64,000 nucleotides of DNA from Aliivibrio wodanis (lineage in GTDB: Bacteria; Pseudomonadota; Gammaproteobacteria; Enterobacterales; Vibrionaceae), in NCBI GenBank assembly GCA_000953695.1, contig LN554846.1:372001-436000 (forward strand). Reading direction: 5' to 3'. Within the stretch, counting starts at the first letter, position 1. The number at the start of each line of letters is the position of its first letter. Position numbers and translations under genes: made by a program. The notes beneath the pieces are model-generated. The model ran no database searches. It worked only from the letters and a program-made list of their open reading frames with translations, and had not been told where the DNA came from. Of this stretch, positions 17,937 to 26,930 are shown one piece after another.

Positions 17937-18911
17937 ATGAGTATGTCGGAATCTTCTGTAACGCCTGAAATGGATCGTGCAGAACAAGTATTGCGTAGTG
18001 TTGATTTAAATTTACTAACTGTGTTTGATGCTGTGATGCAAGAACAAAATATTACTCGAGCTGCCCAAAATTTAGGTATGTCTCAACCAGCAGTAAGTAA
18101 TGCAGTATCTCGTTTAAAAGTAATGTTTAATGATGAATTATTTATTCGTCACGGTAGAGGTATTCAACCAACCCAACGAGCTCGTCAATTATTTGCACCA
18201 ATGCGACAAGCATTACAATTGGTTAAAAATGAATTACCAAGTTCTACCTTTTCACCAGAAACGTCTATGCGTCAATTCAAACTATCAATTTGTAGTCCTT
18301 CAGATATTCGCTTTGCACCGGGAATAATGAAAGGTATACAGCAAAAGGCTCCTAATATTACTTTGCAATTATCTGGAGAATATGAGCCAAATATTGCACA
18401 AAAACTACGTTATCAAGAAGTTGATTTTATTATTGATTATGTTCGTTTCGATGAACCTGGTTTTATGAGTACAGAACTGTTTACTGATGAATTAGTTGTT
18501 GTTGCTTCTGCAAATCACCCAAGAATAAGAGGCCAAATAACGAAAGGGCAGCTACTTAGTGAGAAGCATGCCGTTGCTGCCCGTATTGAAAATACCAAAG
18601 GATTTGTAGACCATTTGTATATGGATTCACAGTATGAAAAGGCTTACAAAGGGGCGAGCATTAGTAACGTATTATACGTTGTTTCTCAGTCAGAGTTGAT
18701 TGCGGTAGCGCCAAAGTGGCTAGTGAGTTTAATGCCAAATCGAGATCAGTTAGCCGTATTACCATTACCAATAGAATCAACCGGAATTAGTGGCTATCTG
18801 AGTTGGCATGATTCATACCAAAAAGATAAAGGCCATATTTGGATGCGTGATCAATTGATGCAGATATGTGGTGAGCAAGTGGTTGAGTCAAGTAAAGGCA
18901 TGATGTTTTAA
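17937..18911 (+). CDS. leuO: LysR-family transcriptional regulator LeuO
   Basis: A 324-residue LysR-type regulator. The stretch VDLNLLTVFDAVMQEQNITR (residues 21-40) followed by AAQNLGMSQPAVSNAVSRLK is nearly identical to E. coli LeuO and is the winged-helix DNA-binding domain. The rest is the two-lobed effector domain, with a conserved SQSELIAVAPKWL segment. LeuO counters H-NS silencing and controls stress, virulence and biosynthetic genes in enterobacteria and vibrios. The start at 17937 has a GAGAG purine run 8-15 bases ahead; a second ATG two codons on is also possible. In E. coli leuO neighbours ilvIH; here an acyl-CoA synthetase gene separates them. Confidence 0.93.
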   Translation: MSMSESSVTPEMDRAEQVLRSVDLNLLTVFDAVMQEQNITRAAQNLGMSQPAVSNAVSRLKVMFNDELFIRHGRGIQPTQRARQLFAPMRQALQLVKNELPSSTFSPETSMRQFKLSICSPSDIRFAPGIMKGIQQKAPNITLQLSGEYEPNIAQKLRYQEVDFIIDYVRFDEPGFMSTELFTDELVVVASANHPRIRGQITKGQLLSEKHAVAARIENTKGFVDHLYMDSQYEKAYKGASISNVLYVVSQSELIAVAPKWLVSLMPNRDQLAVLPLPIESTGISGYLSWHDSYQKDKGHIWMRDQLMQICGEQVVESSKGMMF

Positions 18912-18942
18912 GTAAATACAACATTAAACTGAACAAACAAAG

Positions 18943-18969
18943 GCAGTACTATAAAGGTACTGCTTTTTT
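18943..18969 (+). terminator. Rho-independent terminator of leuO
   Basis: GCAGTAC (18943-18949) pairs with GTACTGC (18957-18963), followed by six T's. Confidence 0.88.
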
Positions 18970-19099
18970 GTCGACAACTATACGATATAAACAAAATGTA
19001 GAATTTAAATAATAAACTTGTTAATAGACCATAGTAGAAATGGGAATTACACAACAATCCTTACATTTTATATTGAGAAACTATTGCCTTTTTTGTCAC

Positions 19100-19141
19100 C
19101 ACTTGTACACTTTGTGCAGATTATAGCTTACAAGTGTAAGC
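19100..19141 (+). promoter_or_regulatory. Palindromic operator candidate upstream of acyl-CoA synthetase
   Basis: GCTTACA-AG-TGTAAGC (19126-19141) is an inverted repeat with perfect 7-bp arms, ending 16 bases before the ATG. Its inner half TACAAGTG (19129-19136) is also the inverse of CACTTGTA at 19100-19107. Such nested symmetry so close to a start suggests a repressor site. The regulator is not identified. Confidence 0.45.
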
Positions 19142-19157
19142 CAAAAGGTGATTCGAG

Positions 19158-20987
19158 ATGACTATTCAAAACCTACATATTGTAAAAGAGATCCGCAAAC
19201 ATATTGAAAATAAGCCCAATGACACCGCATTACGTGAACGTAAATGCAGTATTTTAATTGATACAGAGTGTGAAGCTTGGAGTGATATCACTTGGGGTGA
19301 GTTTGGCGAGCAGATGGATGCATTGTCATTTGCTTTATTAGCTTATGGATTGAATGTACAAGAAAAGGTAGGGATATTCTCAAATAATATGCCTCGTTGG
19401 ACTATTGCAGATTTTGCTACCATGCAATTACGTTCTGTCCCTGTTCCTATTTATCCTACGAATACGCCAAAACAAGCAGCTTACATTATTAATGATGCAG
19501 AAATGCGCATTCTATTTGTAGGCGAACAGGCTCAATATAATGCGGCTGTTGTTATTTTTGATCAATGCCCAACGCTAAAACATATTGTTGCATTAAGTGA
19601 TGATATTGATCTTAATGATCATGAAGCAGGCTTATCATGGAAGGCATTCATAGCGAAAGCTGACGAAATGCATAAGGATGAGTTACAAGCTCGTCTTGAT
19701 AATGCAAAGATGGATGATTTACTTACGTTAATTTATACATCAGGCACAACAGGTGAGCCAAAGGGTGTAATGCTAGATTACAGCAATATTGGATCTCAAT
19801 TAGAGGGACATAATACAAATTTAGCATTAACAGAAAAAGACGTATCTCTTGCATTTCTGCCTTTATCTCATGTATTTGAGCGAGCTTGGACTTTCTATGT
19901 GCTTTATAAAGGTGCAACGAACTGTTATTTGCCAAATACTAATTTAATTAAAGAAGCGCTAACAGAAGTGAAACCGACTGTCATGTGTGCTGTTCCGCGC
20001 TTTTATGAAAAGATTTTCTCAACTGTTCATGAAAAAGTAGCTAGAGCGCCAATTCATCGTAAGGTTATGTTTACTTGGGCTGTCAATATGGGCGCTAAAA
20101 TGTCGGCTTGTCAGCAAGCTGGTCAAGCACCTTCTTGGGGGCTTAAACAAGCACATAAAGTAGCAGATAAATTGGTTCTGTCTAAGCTTAGAATGATCCT
20201 TGGTGGCAATATTAACTTTATGCCATGTGGTGGTGCTAAGCTTGATGCCACAATAGGTCGCTTCTTTCATGCGTTAGGGGTAAATGTAAAACTAGGCTAC
20301 GGAATGACAGAAACGACAGCAACTATTTCATGTTGGGAGGACGGAAAGTTCCATCCTGACTCTATTGGTACATTGATGCCTGGTGCTGAAGTTAAAATTG
20401 GTGAGAGTAATGAGATCCTTGTGCGTGGCGCAATGGTGATGAAAGGCTATTACAATAAACCAGAAGAGACAGAAAAAACGTTTACCGAAGATGGCTTTTT
20501 AAAAACAGGCGATGCAGGAGAGTTTGATGAAGAAGGTAATTTATACATTACTGACCGAATCAAAGAGTTAATGAAAACATCTGGTGGTAAATATATTGCC
20601 CCACAAGTTATTGAAGGCGCGATTGGTAAGGACCACTTTATTGAGCAAATCGCAGTGATTGCAGACACTCGCAAGTTCGTATCAGCACTGATTGTACCTT
20701 GTTATGATGCATTAGAAGAATACGCTAAAGAGCTTAACATTGCTTATCATGATCGCATGGAGCTAGTTAAGAACAGTGAGATTGTCGAAATGCTTGAAAA
20801 GCGTGTTGCTAATTTGCAAAAAGAGTTAGCTCGTTTTGAGCAAGTGAAAAAATTCACCTTACTTTCCAAAGAATTTTCGATGGATAAAGGTGAACTGACT
20901 CCAACTCAAAAATTACGTCGTAAAGTGATTAATGAGCGTTATCAAGACGAAATAGAAGAGATGTACGATGAAAAGAAAGAAAAATAA
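19158..20987 (+). CDS. Long-chain acyl-CoA synthetase (AMP-forming), FAA1-like
   Basis: A 609-residue ANL-superfamily enzyme that activates fatty acids to acyl-CoA with ATP, at the inner membrane face. The P-loop [13 protein letters not shown] is at residues 193-205, [13 protein letters not shown] near 381-393 is the adenylate-binding A5 motif, and the hinge region [21 protein letters not shown] follows. The length and the extended linker resemble the COG1022 long-chain group rather than classical FadD. It sits between leuO and ilvI with its own promoter region and terminator, so it is probably a single-gene unit. A strong palindrome just ahead of the start suggests specific repression. Substrate chain length cannot be decided from the sequence. 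Confidence 0.9.
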   Translation: MTIQNLHIVKEIRKHIENKPNDTALRERKCSILIDTECEAWSDITWGEFGEQMDALSFALLAYGLNVQEKVGIFSNNMPRWTIADFATMQLRSVPVPIYPTNTPKQAAYIINDAEMRILFVGEQAQYNAAVVIFDQCPTLKHIVALSDDIDLNDHEAGLSWKAFIAKADEMHKDELQARLDNAKMDDLLTLIYTSGTTGEPKGVMLDYSNIGSQLEGHNTNLALTEKDVSLAFLPLSHVFERAWTFYVLYKGATNCYLPNTNLIKEALTEVKPTVMCAVPRFYEKIFSTVHEKVARAPIHRKVMFTWAVNMGAKMSACQQAGQAPSWGLKQAHKVADKLVLSKLRMILGGNINFMPCGGAKLDATIGRFFHALGVNVKLGYGMTETTATISCWEDGKFHPDSIGTLMPGAEVKIGESNEILVRGAMVMKGYYNKPEETEKTFTEDGFLKTGDAGEFDEEGNLYITDRIKELMKTSGGKYIAPQVIEGAIGKDHFIEQIAVIADTRKFVSALIVPCYDALEEYAKELNIAYHDRMELVKNSEIVEMLEKRVANLQKELARFEQVKKFTLLSKEFSMDKGELTPTQKLRRKVINERYQDEIEEMYDEKKEK

Positions 20988-21015
20988 CGTTCTTCTTTAG
21001 ATATTAAAACAATCA

Positions 21016-21044
21016 AACCAGCTTAACTAAGCTGGTTTTTTTTG
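21016..21044 (+). terminator. Rho-independent terminator of acyl-CoA synthetase gene
   Basis: AACCAGCTTA (21016-21025) pairs with TAAGCTGGTT (21028-21037), followed by a long T-run. Confidence 0.92.
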
Positions 21045-21408
21045 TATCGATAGAAATGAGATCTCTATCGTTCTTAATTAATATGTAATCTAATTTATTA
21101 TCTTTCTTTGTTTTTCTATATGTGGTTTTTAATGCTAATTTTTATGAGTTATATAGATATAAATCACTATTAATTTAGGTTTAATTGAATTCATCGTCGA
21201 TATTGATAAATCGCCTCTAGACCAAAGTGATACAGAAAGGTTAAAGTTGTTTCGTAATGTTGGTTTTTGTTATCAAAATCACCATTTACATAGGATTTTA
21301 ATCTGATTAATTTCGGTTTAGGCTAAAAATAAGCCCTAACTATGTAAAACCACTAATCTATCGATAATTCATGTCGCTATTTTTTGGTTTTAATGTCTGG
21401 AGAAAAAT
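21045..21408 (+). promoter_or_regulatory. ilvI upstream region, no gene seen
   Basis: About 360 gene-free AT-rich bases precede ilvI. I see a small imperfect hairpin around TTAGGCT / AGCCCTAA (about 21319-21340) but no leader peptide rich in Ile, Val or Leu and no T-run terminator, so classical attenuation is not supported. In E. coli ilvIH is controlled by Lrp binding over a long upstream region; the length here would allow the same. Confidence 0.3.
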
Positions 21409-23130
21409 ATGGAAATGTTATCTGGCGCAGAGATGATCGTACAGTCTCTGATTGATGAAGGTGTTGAAAACATATTCGGATACCCTGGTGGTTCCGTGTT
21501 GGATATTTATGACGCTCTGCATATGAAGAGTGATGATATTCAACATGTGTTAGTAAGACATGAGCAAGCAGCAACTCACATGGCTGATGGCTATGCAAGA
21601 GCGACTGGTAAGCCTGGGGTGGTTTTGGTTTGCTCTGGCCCAGGAGCAACGAATACGATTACCGGTATTGCAACGGCTTATATGGATTCGATTCCAATGG
21701 TTGTCTTATCTGGTAATGTGCCAAATAACATGATTGGTAATGATGCCTTTCAAGAGTGTGATATGGTCGGAGTATCTCGACCTGTTGTAAAACACAGTTT
21801 CTTGGTAAAAAAAGCAGAAGACATACCTGAAACCATCAAAAAAGCATTCTATATTGCCTCAACAGGACGCCCAGGTCCTGTGGTCGTCGATCTTCCAAAA
21901 GACGTGATGAATCCAGCGATTAAGTTTCCTTATCAATATCCTGAGTCGGTTCATTTGCGCTCGTATAACCCGACAACTACTGGGCATAAAGGTCAAATTA
22001 AAAAAGGACTCAAAACACTTCTTGCAGCAAAAAAACCGGTTTTATATATCGGTGGTGGTGCAGTTATTTCATCTGCTGAAAAGCAAGTCATTAAACTGGC
22101 TGAATGTTTGAACCTTCCCGTAGTTAGTACTCTTATGGGGCTAGGTGCATTTCCGGGGATGCATAAGAATGCGTTAGGAATGCTAGGCATGCATGGTACT
22201 TATGAAGCTAATATGGCAATGCATAATGCAGATCTCATCTTTGGTGTTGGTGTTCGTTTTGATGATCGTACGACCAATAATTTAGATAAGTATTGTCCTA
22301 ATGCTACCATTATGCATATTGATATTGACCCTTCTTCTATTTCTAAAAACGTACGTGTTGACGTACCGATTGTTGGCTCTGCTGAAGTCGTGCTGGAATC
22401 AATGCTTAAATTGCTTACAGAGCAAGGTGGTAGTAATGATGAAGCAGCATTAGAGCTGTGGTGGAAAGATATTTCAGTATGGCAAGACCGTAAGTGTTTA
22501 TCGTATGAAACTTCTCCAGATAAGATTAAACCTCAGCAAGTAATTGAAACATTACATCGTTTAACTAATGGAGATGCCTACGTAGCGTCAGATGTTGGTC
22601 AGCATCAAATGTTTGCTGCTCTTTATTATCCATTTAATAAACCACGCCGTTGGATTAACTCTGGTGGTTTAGGAACGATGGGCTTTGGTTTACCTGCCGC
22701 TCTAGGTGTTAAATATACACACCCTGATGAAGTCGTTGTGTGTGTAACAGGTGACGGCAGTATTCAGATGAACATTCAAGAATTATCTACAGCGCTGCAA
22801 TACGATATCCCTGTAAAAATCATCAACTTGAACAATCGTTTCTTAGGTATGGTAAAACAATGGCAAGATATTATCTATCAAGGTCGTCACTCTAACTCTT
22901 ACATGAGCTCGGTCCCTGATTTTGCTGCGATTGCTGAAGCATATGGTCATGTAGGTATTCGAATTAATCATCCAGATGAGTTGGAATCAGGGCTAGAAAA
23001 AGCATTATCAATGAAAGATAGATTGGTATTTGTTGATATTAATGTTGATGAAACGGAACACGTTTATCCAATGCAGATCAAGGGTGAAGCGATGGATAAA
23101 ATGTGGTTAAGCAAAACGGAGAGAACCTAA
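21409..23130 (+). CDS. ilvI: Acetolactate synthase isozyme III, large subunit
   Basis: A 573-residue ThDP enzyme (E. coli IlvI 574) forming acetolactate or acetohydroxybutyrate, the first common step of valine, leucine and isoleucine synthesis. The N-terminal domain contains [16 protein letters not shown] and the active-site glutamate in [19 protein letters not shown]. The FAD-binding middle domain follows. The C-terminal ThDP motif is [17 protein letters not shown] near residues 444-460. GGAG lies 7-8 bases ahead of the ATG. Its stop overlaps the ilvH start by one base (TAATG), so the subunits are translationally coupled. Isozyme III rather than I or II is inferred from its pairing with a full-length IlvH and its position near leuO. 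Confidence 0.96.
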   Translation: MEMLSGAEMIVQSLIDEGVENIFGYPGGSVLDIYDALHMKSDDIQHVLVRHEQAATHMADGYARATGKPGVVLVCSGPGATNTITGIATAYMDSIPMVVLSGNVPNNMIGNDAFQECDMVGVSRPVVKHSFLVKKAEDIPETIKKAFYIASTGRPGPVVVDLPKDVMNPAIKFPYQYPESVHLRSYNPTTTGHKGQIKKGLKTLLAAKKPVLYIGGGAVISSAEKQVIKLAECLNLPVVSTLMGLGAFPGMHKNALGMLGMHGTYEANMAMHNADLIFGVGVRFDDRTTNNLDKYCPNATIMHIDIDPSSISKNVRVDVPIVGSAEVVLESMLKLLTEQGGSNDEAALELWWKDISVWQDRKCLSYETSPDKIKPQQVIETLHRLTNGDAYVASDVGQHQMFAALYYPFNKPRRWINSGGLGTMGFGLPAALGVKYTHPDEVVVCVTGDGSIQMNIQELSTALQYDIPVKIINLNNRFLGMVKQWQDIIYQGRHSNSYMSSVPDFAAIAEAYGHVGIRINHPDELESGLEKALSMKDRLVFVDINVDETEHVYPMQIKGEAMDKMWLSKTERT

Positions 23131-23624
23131 TGAGACATATTATTTCACTATTAATTGAGAATGAATCGGGTTCTTTATCACGTGTTGTTGGTCTATTTTC
23201 TCAACGTGGCTATAATATTGAGTCATTAACGGTATCACCAACTGAAGATCTGACACTATCACGCCTTAATATTACCACAGCTAGTGATGCGATGGAGCTT
23301 GAGCAAATACAGAAACAATTACATAAATTGATTGATGTAATTAAGGTTCAAGAAGTGACAGAAACTGAGCATGTTGAGCGTGAATTACTATTAGTTAAAG
23401 TAAAAGCCTCAGGTTTTGCAAGAGCTGAAGTTAAACGTACTGCGGATATTTTTCGCGGACAAATAGTCGATGTAACTAGCTCTCTATATACAATTCAATT
23501 GGCTGGTACCTCTGAAAAATTGGATGCATTTATTACCGCTGTTTCTGAAGTAACTGAAGTTGTAGAAGTGGCAAGAAGTGGAGTCGTTGGGATTGCTAGA
23601 GGGGATAAGTCCTTAAGAATATAA
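23130..23624 (+). CDS. ilvH: Acetolactate synthase isozyme III, small regulatory subunit
   Basis: A 164-residue regulatory subunit that activates IlvI and confers valine feedback inhibition. The start is the ATG at 23130 ([13 protein letters not shown]), with GGAGAG 7-12 bases upstream and overlapping the ilvI stop by one base; an in-frame start at 23103 lies inside ilvI and lacks support. The N-terminal ACT domain (about 4-75) shows GSLSRVVGLFSQRGYNIESL, where the glycine and asparagine residues form the valine site. The C-terminal ALS-SS domain contains VVEVARSGVVGIARG. Length equals E. coli IlvH (163). Confidence 0.96.
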   Translation: MRHIISLLIENESGSLSRVVGLFSQRGYNIESLTVSPTEDLTLSRLNITTASDAMELEQIQKQLHKLIDVIKVQEVTETEHVERELLLVKVKASGFARAEVKRTADIFRGQIVDVTSSLYTIQLAGTSEKLDAFITAVSEVTEVVEVARSGVVGIARGDKSLRI

Positions 23625-23654
23625 GCTTCTCTTTATTATATTACGTTATAGATC

Positions 23655-23684
23655 TAAGCCCTCAATATAGAGGGCTTAATTGTT
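23655..23684 (+). terminator. Terminator of ilvIH
   Basis: TAAGCCCTC pairs with GAGGGCTTA around an AATATA loop, followed by a T-containing but interrupted tract. It is probably a moderate terminator. Confidence 0.7.
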
Positions 23685-23747
23685 TATTATCCAAAATAGT
23701 TATAGAATGTCAAACTGTAAGTGGCCAAGTATCCTGCATGAGTAAAT

Positions 23748-25646
23748 ATGATGAATAAGAAAAAATTGAAAATTGTAGCTTACTCCACCTTAGTTTATTT
23801 GGTGCTTGCACTACTTACGTCGGCTTACTTTTATAACGATTATCAGAAACAACGAATACAGATCGTTGAGCAAGTTCAGGATGAGTCAACTCGGCAACTT
23901 GCCTATACTCACCATGAATTTAATGAGCTAATTGTTCGGATAAGTAATACATTGGATTTATTATCAAATAATCGAATGTTATATGATTATTTTCTTTACC
24001 CTTCCTCTCGTGTTAAAAGAGCTGTTGAATCATCTTGGAAACGAGTGATTTCTGCTGAGAAATTTTTCTCTAAATTGATTCTTATTGATGAGTCTGGAGA
24101 AAAATTATTTGGTGTCTCTTATGACTCGGAGGCTAAAAAAATCGTTCAATCGAATCAATCAGTAAAAGTATTTAATTCTGTATTTATTAAGAAACTAGCT
24201 AAGTTACCTGAAGGGCAAATTTATTCTGAAGGTGTTTCTTTAGATCACCAATTAGCTAGTTTAGGGATTTATAAACCAGTAATGCAAGTTATTGTTCCTA
24301 TCGATGTTTTTGGTACTAGGCAAGGTTATGTATTTGCTGAGTTAAGTAGCTCTAGTATTACTAACGTTATTCAGTTTTCTCCTACGTTAAGCATTGCACC
24401 ATCGATAGTTAATCAGGATGGTTACTATTTGTTAACAGATAAGCCTGAACAGGTATTTGGCCATTTAGTAAATGGTAGAGCAGATGAAACACTTAAAGCC
24501 CTAAAACCAGATTTATGGCATTCAATGTCAAATAATCAAGTCGGAAGTGTATATCTTCATGAGGAAATCTACTCTTATTACCGTTTTTCTTTGAATAAAA
24601 AAATACCAAATAAAGCGCTATATTTCCTGATAAATTATCCTAAAGAGGTGCTTGAAGAGTCTTTTGATGAAGTGAAGTTTGATTTATTAGAAGAGCTTAC
24701 CATTGTTTTTCTGCTCTTAGGTTTAATTGTCATTCCATGCGGAATTTTGCTTACTTTGTGGGATAAATCAAATTTAGAAAGCCAATTAGCTAAGTCTGCT
24801 CTTGAGGGTATGTCTGCTGTTGTTATTACAGATAAGCACCAACGGATAATTAAAGTAAACCCTGCCTTTTCTTCAATTAGTGGATTTAGTTCTGCTGAAG
24901 TGATTGGAAAGAGTACTCTTGAAGTTTTATCATCTAATGATGTCCAATCAGAAGAACGCCAGAGGAATTGGAAGCAAGTTGAAGAGTTAGGTGCTTGGCA
25001 AGGTGAAATTGATGTTCTTAGTAAAAATAAATACGAACTAAGTTTATTAGTTCGTATTCAAGTCGTTAAAAATAAAAGAAAAGAAATACAATATTATATT
25101 ATTTCCTACATTGATATTACTCGACGTAAGTTATTAGAAAAAGAGTTACGTTATTTAAGTGAAAAAGACAGTCTTTCAGATTGTTGGAACCGTCGTAAAT
25201 TTGAATTTGAGTTAGAAAATCAAACCCTATTAACGAATAGGTATCGCCCTGTACATAAATGTTGCTTGGCTATCCTTGATATTGATTGGTTTAAACGTAT
25301 TAATGATACTTTAGGCCATGATGGTGGTGATGATGTGATACGCCTTGTTTCTCATCTATTAAAAGAAGGTAGTAGAGATACGGACTTTGTTGCTCGTATT
25401 GGCGGAGAAGAGTTTGCAATATTGATGCCTCATACCGATCTTATTGATGCTGAAATGGTTATTAATCGTCTAAGAGTATCTGTATCTCAATTAAAAGAAT
25501 ATCAATTAACGATCAGTGGTGGTTTAACGGATATTGGTCTTTCTGGCAGTACTGCTTATAAATGTGCAGACTTGGCGCTGTATGAATCAAAAGCTAATGG
25601 TCGTAATCAATTATCAATATGCACCAGTATTAATGATTTAGCTTAA
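23748..25646 (+). CDS. Membrane diguanylate cyclase with periplasmic sensor, PAS and GGDEF domains
   Basis: A 632-residue inner-membrane signalling protein expected to make cyclic di-GMP. TM1 is at about 6-27 and TM2 at 316-338, enclosing a large periplasmic region of dCache-like size. A PAS domain follows (about 343-460; SAVVITDKHQRIIKVNPAFS, then FSSAEVIGK). The C-terminal GGDEF domain has the active-site GGEEF at residues 552-556, and the product-inhibition I-site RDTD at 543-546, five residues upstream, so it should be active and feedback-regulated. There is no EAL domain. Two adjacent ATGs (23748 and 23751) could serve as start. No partner gene indicates the signal sensed; the spacers on both sides suggest a single-gene unit. 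Confidence 0.92.
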   Translation: MMNKKKLKIVAYSTLVYLVLALLTSAYFYNDYQKQRIQIVEQVQDESTRQLAYTHHEFNELIVRISNTLDLLSNNRMLYDYFLYPSSRVKRAVESSWKRVISAEKFFSKLILIDESGEKLFGVSYDSEAKKIVQSNQSVKVFNSVFIKKLAKLPEGQIYSEGVSLDHQLASLGIYKPVMQVIVPIDVFGTRQGYVFAELSSSSITNVIQFSPTLSIAPSIVNQDGYYLLTDKPEQVFGHLVNGRADETLKALKPDLWHSMSNNQVGSVYLHEEIYSYYRFSLNKKIPNKALYFLINYPKEVLEESFDEVKFDLLEELTIVFLLLGLIVIPCGILLTLWDKSNLESQLAKSALEGMSAVVITDKHQRIIKVNPAFSSISGFSSAEVIGKSTLEVLSSNDVQSEERQRNWKQVEELGAWQGEIDVLSKNKYELSLLVRIQVVKNKRKEIQYYIISYIDITRRKLLEKELRYLSEKDSLSDCWNRRKFEFELENQTLLTNRYRPVHKCCLAILDIDWFKRINDTLGHDGGDDVIRLVSHLLKEGSRDTDFVARIGGEEFAILMPHTDLIDAEMVINRLRVSVSQLKEYQLTISGGLTDIGLSGSTAYKCADLALYESKANGRNQLSICTSINDLA

Positions 25647-25693
25647 GTCGTAAGTAGGGTGTTAAGTGGTTTACCTAATTAATGGTATTGATA

Positions 25694-25709
25694 TTAGACT
25701 AAAGTCTAA
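25694..25709 (+). promoter_or_regulatory. Palindromic operator candidate ahead of the small ORF
   Basis: TTAGACT-AA-AGTCTAA has perfect 7-bp arms and lies about 95 bases before the small ORF, with a TATACT hexamer just downstream (25717-25722) that could be a -10 element. The regulator is unknown. Confidence 0.35.
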
Positions 25710-25804
25710 GGTGGTCTATACTTATTTTTATTGTTATCAATAATCCTGCAATAGGAGCGATTTCTGTAACGGATAAATAAGTAGGGGAATAAGACGAGGT
25801 CTGT

Positions 25805-25936
25805 ATGTTTACCGATTTTGTAGTAAGGCTCACAATAGGGAGTCTAGCCATTCTGGGATTTAAGCTCAGTGCAATTTATTTTCTATTAATGGTGTTATTG
25901 ATAGGAACTCATAATAAAGAGTTTTTTGGTTGGTAA
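25805..25936 (+). CDS. Putative small membrane protein, 43 residues
   Basis: The frame encodes 43 residues, starting MFTDFVVRLTIG and ending THNKEFFGW. A GAGG lies 5 bases ahead of the ATG, a good ribosome-binding site. A continuous hydrophobic segment (about residues 10-34, containing ILGFKLSAIYFLLMVLLIG) would span the membrane once. It is followed by a strong terminator, and a palindrome lies upstream, so it looks like a small independent transcription unit. I do not recognise the family. The alternative is chance coding in AT-rich spacer DNA; the ribosome-binding site, the hydrophobic core and the terminator argue against that. Confidence 0.5.
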   Translation: MFTDFVVRLTIGSLAILGFKLSAIYFLLMVLLIGTHNKEFFGW

Positions 25937-25985
25937 TACTAGTTTTATTGATGTAATTCATATGATTAACTGATTATTAAAGTAA

Positions 25986-26018
25986 TAAAAAACCAGACAT
26001 AATAGTCTGGTTTTTTTA
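25986..26018. terminator. Bidirectional terminator
   Basis: AAAAAACCAGAC pairs with GTCTGGTTTTTTT across an ATAATA loop. It lies between the small ORF and the convergent GntR gene. Confidence 0.92.
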
Positions 26019-26038
26019 TTACCGCTAGTTACCTAATT

Positions 26039-26701
26039 CTATGCTTCAAAGTAAGCTGATAGTAGGTCCATAGTTTTAATGTAATGTTTTTCTAGTAATT
26101 CTGCTGCTTGCTCTGAATTACGTGAAAGAGTCAACTTCATGATAGTTTCATGTTCTTCTAGGTATAGAGAGTGCTCTTTATTCATCGCTTGTGTGTCATT
26201 TTGAATATGACGGTAGCGTTTAATCTGGTTTGTTAATTCTTGGTAGAATTGATACATGATTGGTGCATTTGCACCCTCAAGTAGAGCGCAATGGAATGCA
26301 GCATGGCGCAGTTCCCATTCTTGAATAATTTCAGGAGAAGCGTTTTCAAGGTTTACTTTACTTAACTTATGGAAGCTTGTTAATACATTTAGCTCCCATG
26401 CTTCATCGCCATTAGCAATCGATTTTTCTAATAAAACTCTACCTACAACACGCAAGCCTTCAAAAAGCTCTTGTAACTCATCAATAGAGATTGGAGAAAC
26501 CCAGCATCCCTTTTGTGGTTCTAATTTTACGTATTTATTCCAAGACAATTGAACAAGGGCTTCTCGAATAGGGGAAGCACCAACGTTGTAGCGTTCTTTT
26601 AATTCGGCAACAACCAGTTTTTGACCAGGATTTAGACTTCCATTTAGGATGTCTTGGTAGATCATTTTTGATACTTTATCTGTAAGGGTTGGGCTAGACA
26701 C
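26039..26701 (-). CDS. GntR-family transcriptional regulator with FCD effector domain
   Basis: A 220-residue DNA-binding regulator of the FadR subfamily. The N-terminal winged helix (about residues 1-70) shows ILNGSLNPGQKLVVAELKER, then the recognition-helix motif GASPIREALVQL. The all-helical FCD domain (about 75-215) carries the usual metal/ligand-binding histidine and aspartate/glutamate positions (for example in LRHAAFHCALLEGA and LEEHETIM). The closest resemblance I can recall is the CsiR/GlaR type of regulator. It is monocistronic and lies 3' of pykF in the same direction. Target genes and ligand are unknown; FCD members usually sense small organic acids. Confidence 0.88.
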   Translation of the reverse strand: MSSPTLTDKVSKMIYQDILNGSLNPGQKLVVAELKERYNVGASPIREALVQLSWNKYVKLEPQKGCWVSPISIDELQELFEGLRVVGRVLLEKSIANGDEAWELNVLTSFHKLSKVNLENASPEIIQEWELRHAAFHCALLEGANAPIMYQFYQELTNQIKRYRHIQNDTQAMNKEHSLYLEEHETIMKLTLSRNSEQAAELLEKHYIKTMDLLSAYFEA

Positions 26702-26866
26702 TTGCGGCTCTCTTAATATAAATCGTCATTGAAATACAGTATGAAGTGATCTTGATTTAGGCGTATAAGTCTTATTGGGAGCCAGAGATCGCTTTATACC
26801 ATTCATAATATGGTTAACAACGATGCAAGTATAGCGTATTGTTTATTTTGTGCAATAAAAATTCAT

Positions 26867-26895
26867 AAAAAAAGAGAGCCGAAGCCCTCTTTTTA
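26867..26895 (-). terminator. Terminator of pykF with UUCG tetraloop
   Basis: On the reverse strand AGAGGGC pairs with GCTCTCT around a TTCG tetraloop, followed by seven T's. The extra-stable loop marks a strong terminator. Confidence 0.9.
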
Positions 26896-26930
26896 TCGAA
26901 CAATGTATACAAATTATAAATTCAAAAGAA

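Larger units (their letters stand above)
25647..26038. other. Intergenic region with a palindrome and a small ORF
   Basis: This stretch lies between the diguanylate cyclase gene and the convergent GntR regulator gene. It holds TTAGACT-AA-AGTCTAA (25694-25709), an inverted repeat with perfect 7-bp arms and an AA spacer. A 43-codon ORF (25805-25936) and a bidirectional terminator (25986-26018) follow. Confidence 0.6.

Noticed and set aside
21045-21408. Attenuator with leader peptide before ilvI
   Set aside because: No short frame rich in Ile, Val or Leu and no terminator with a T-run was found.
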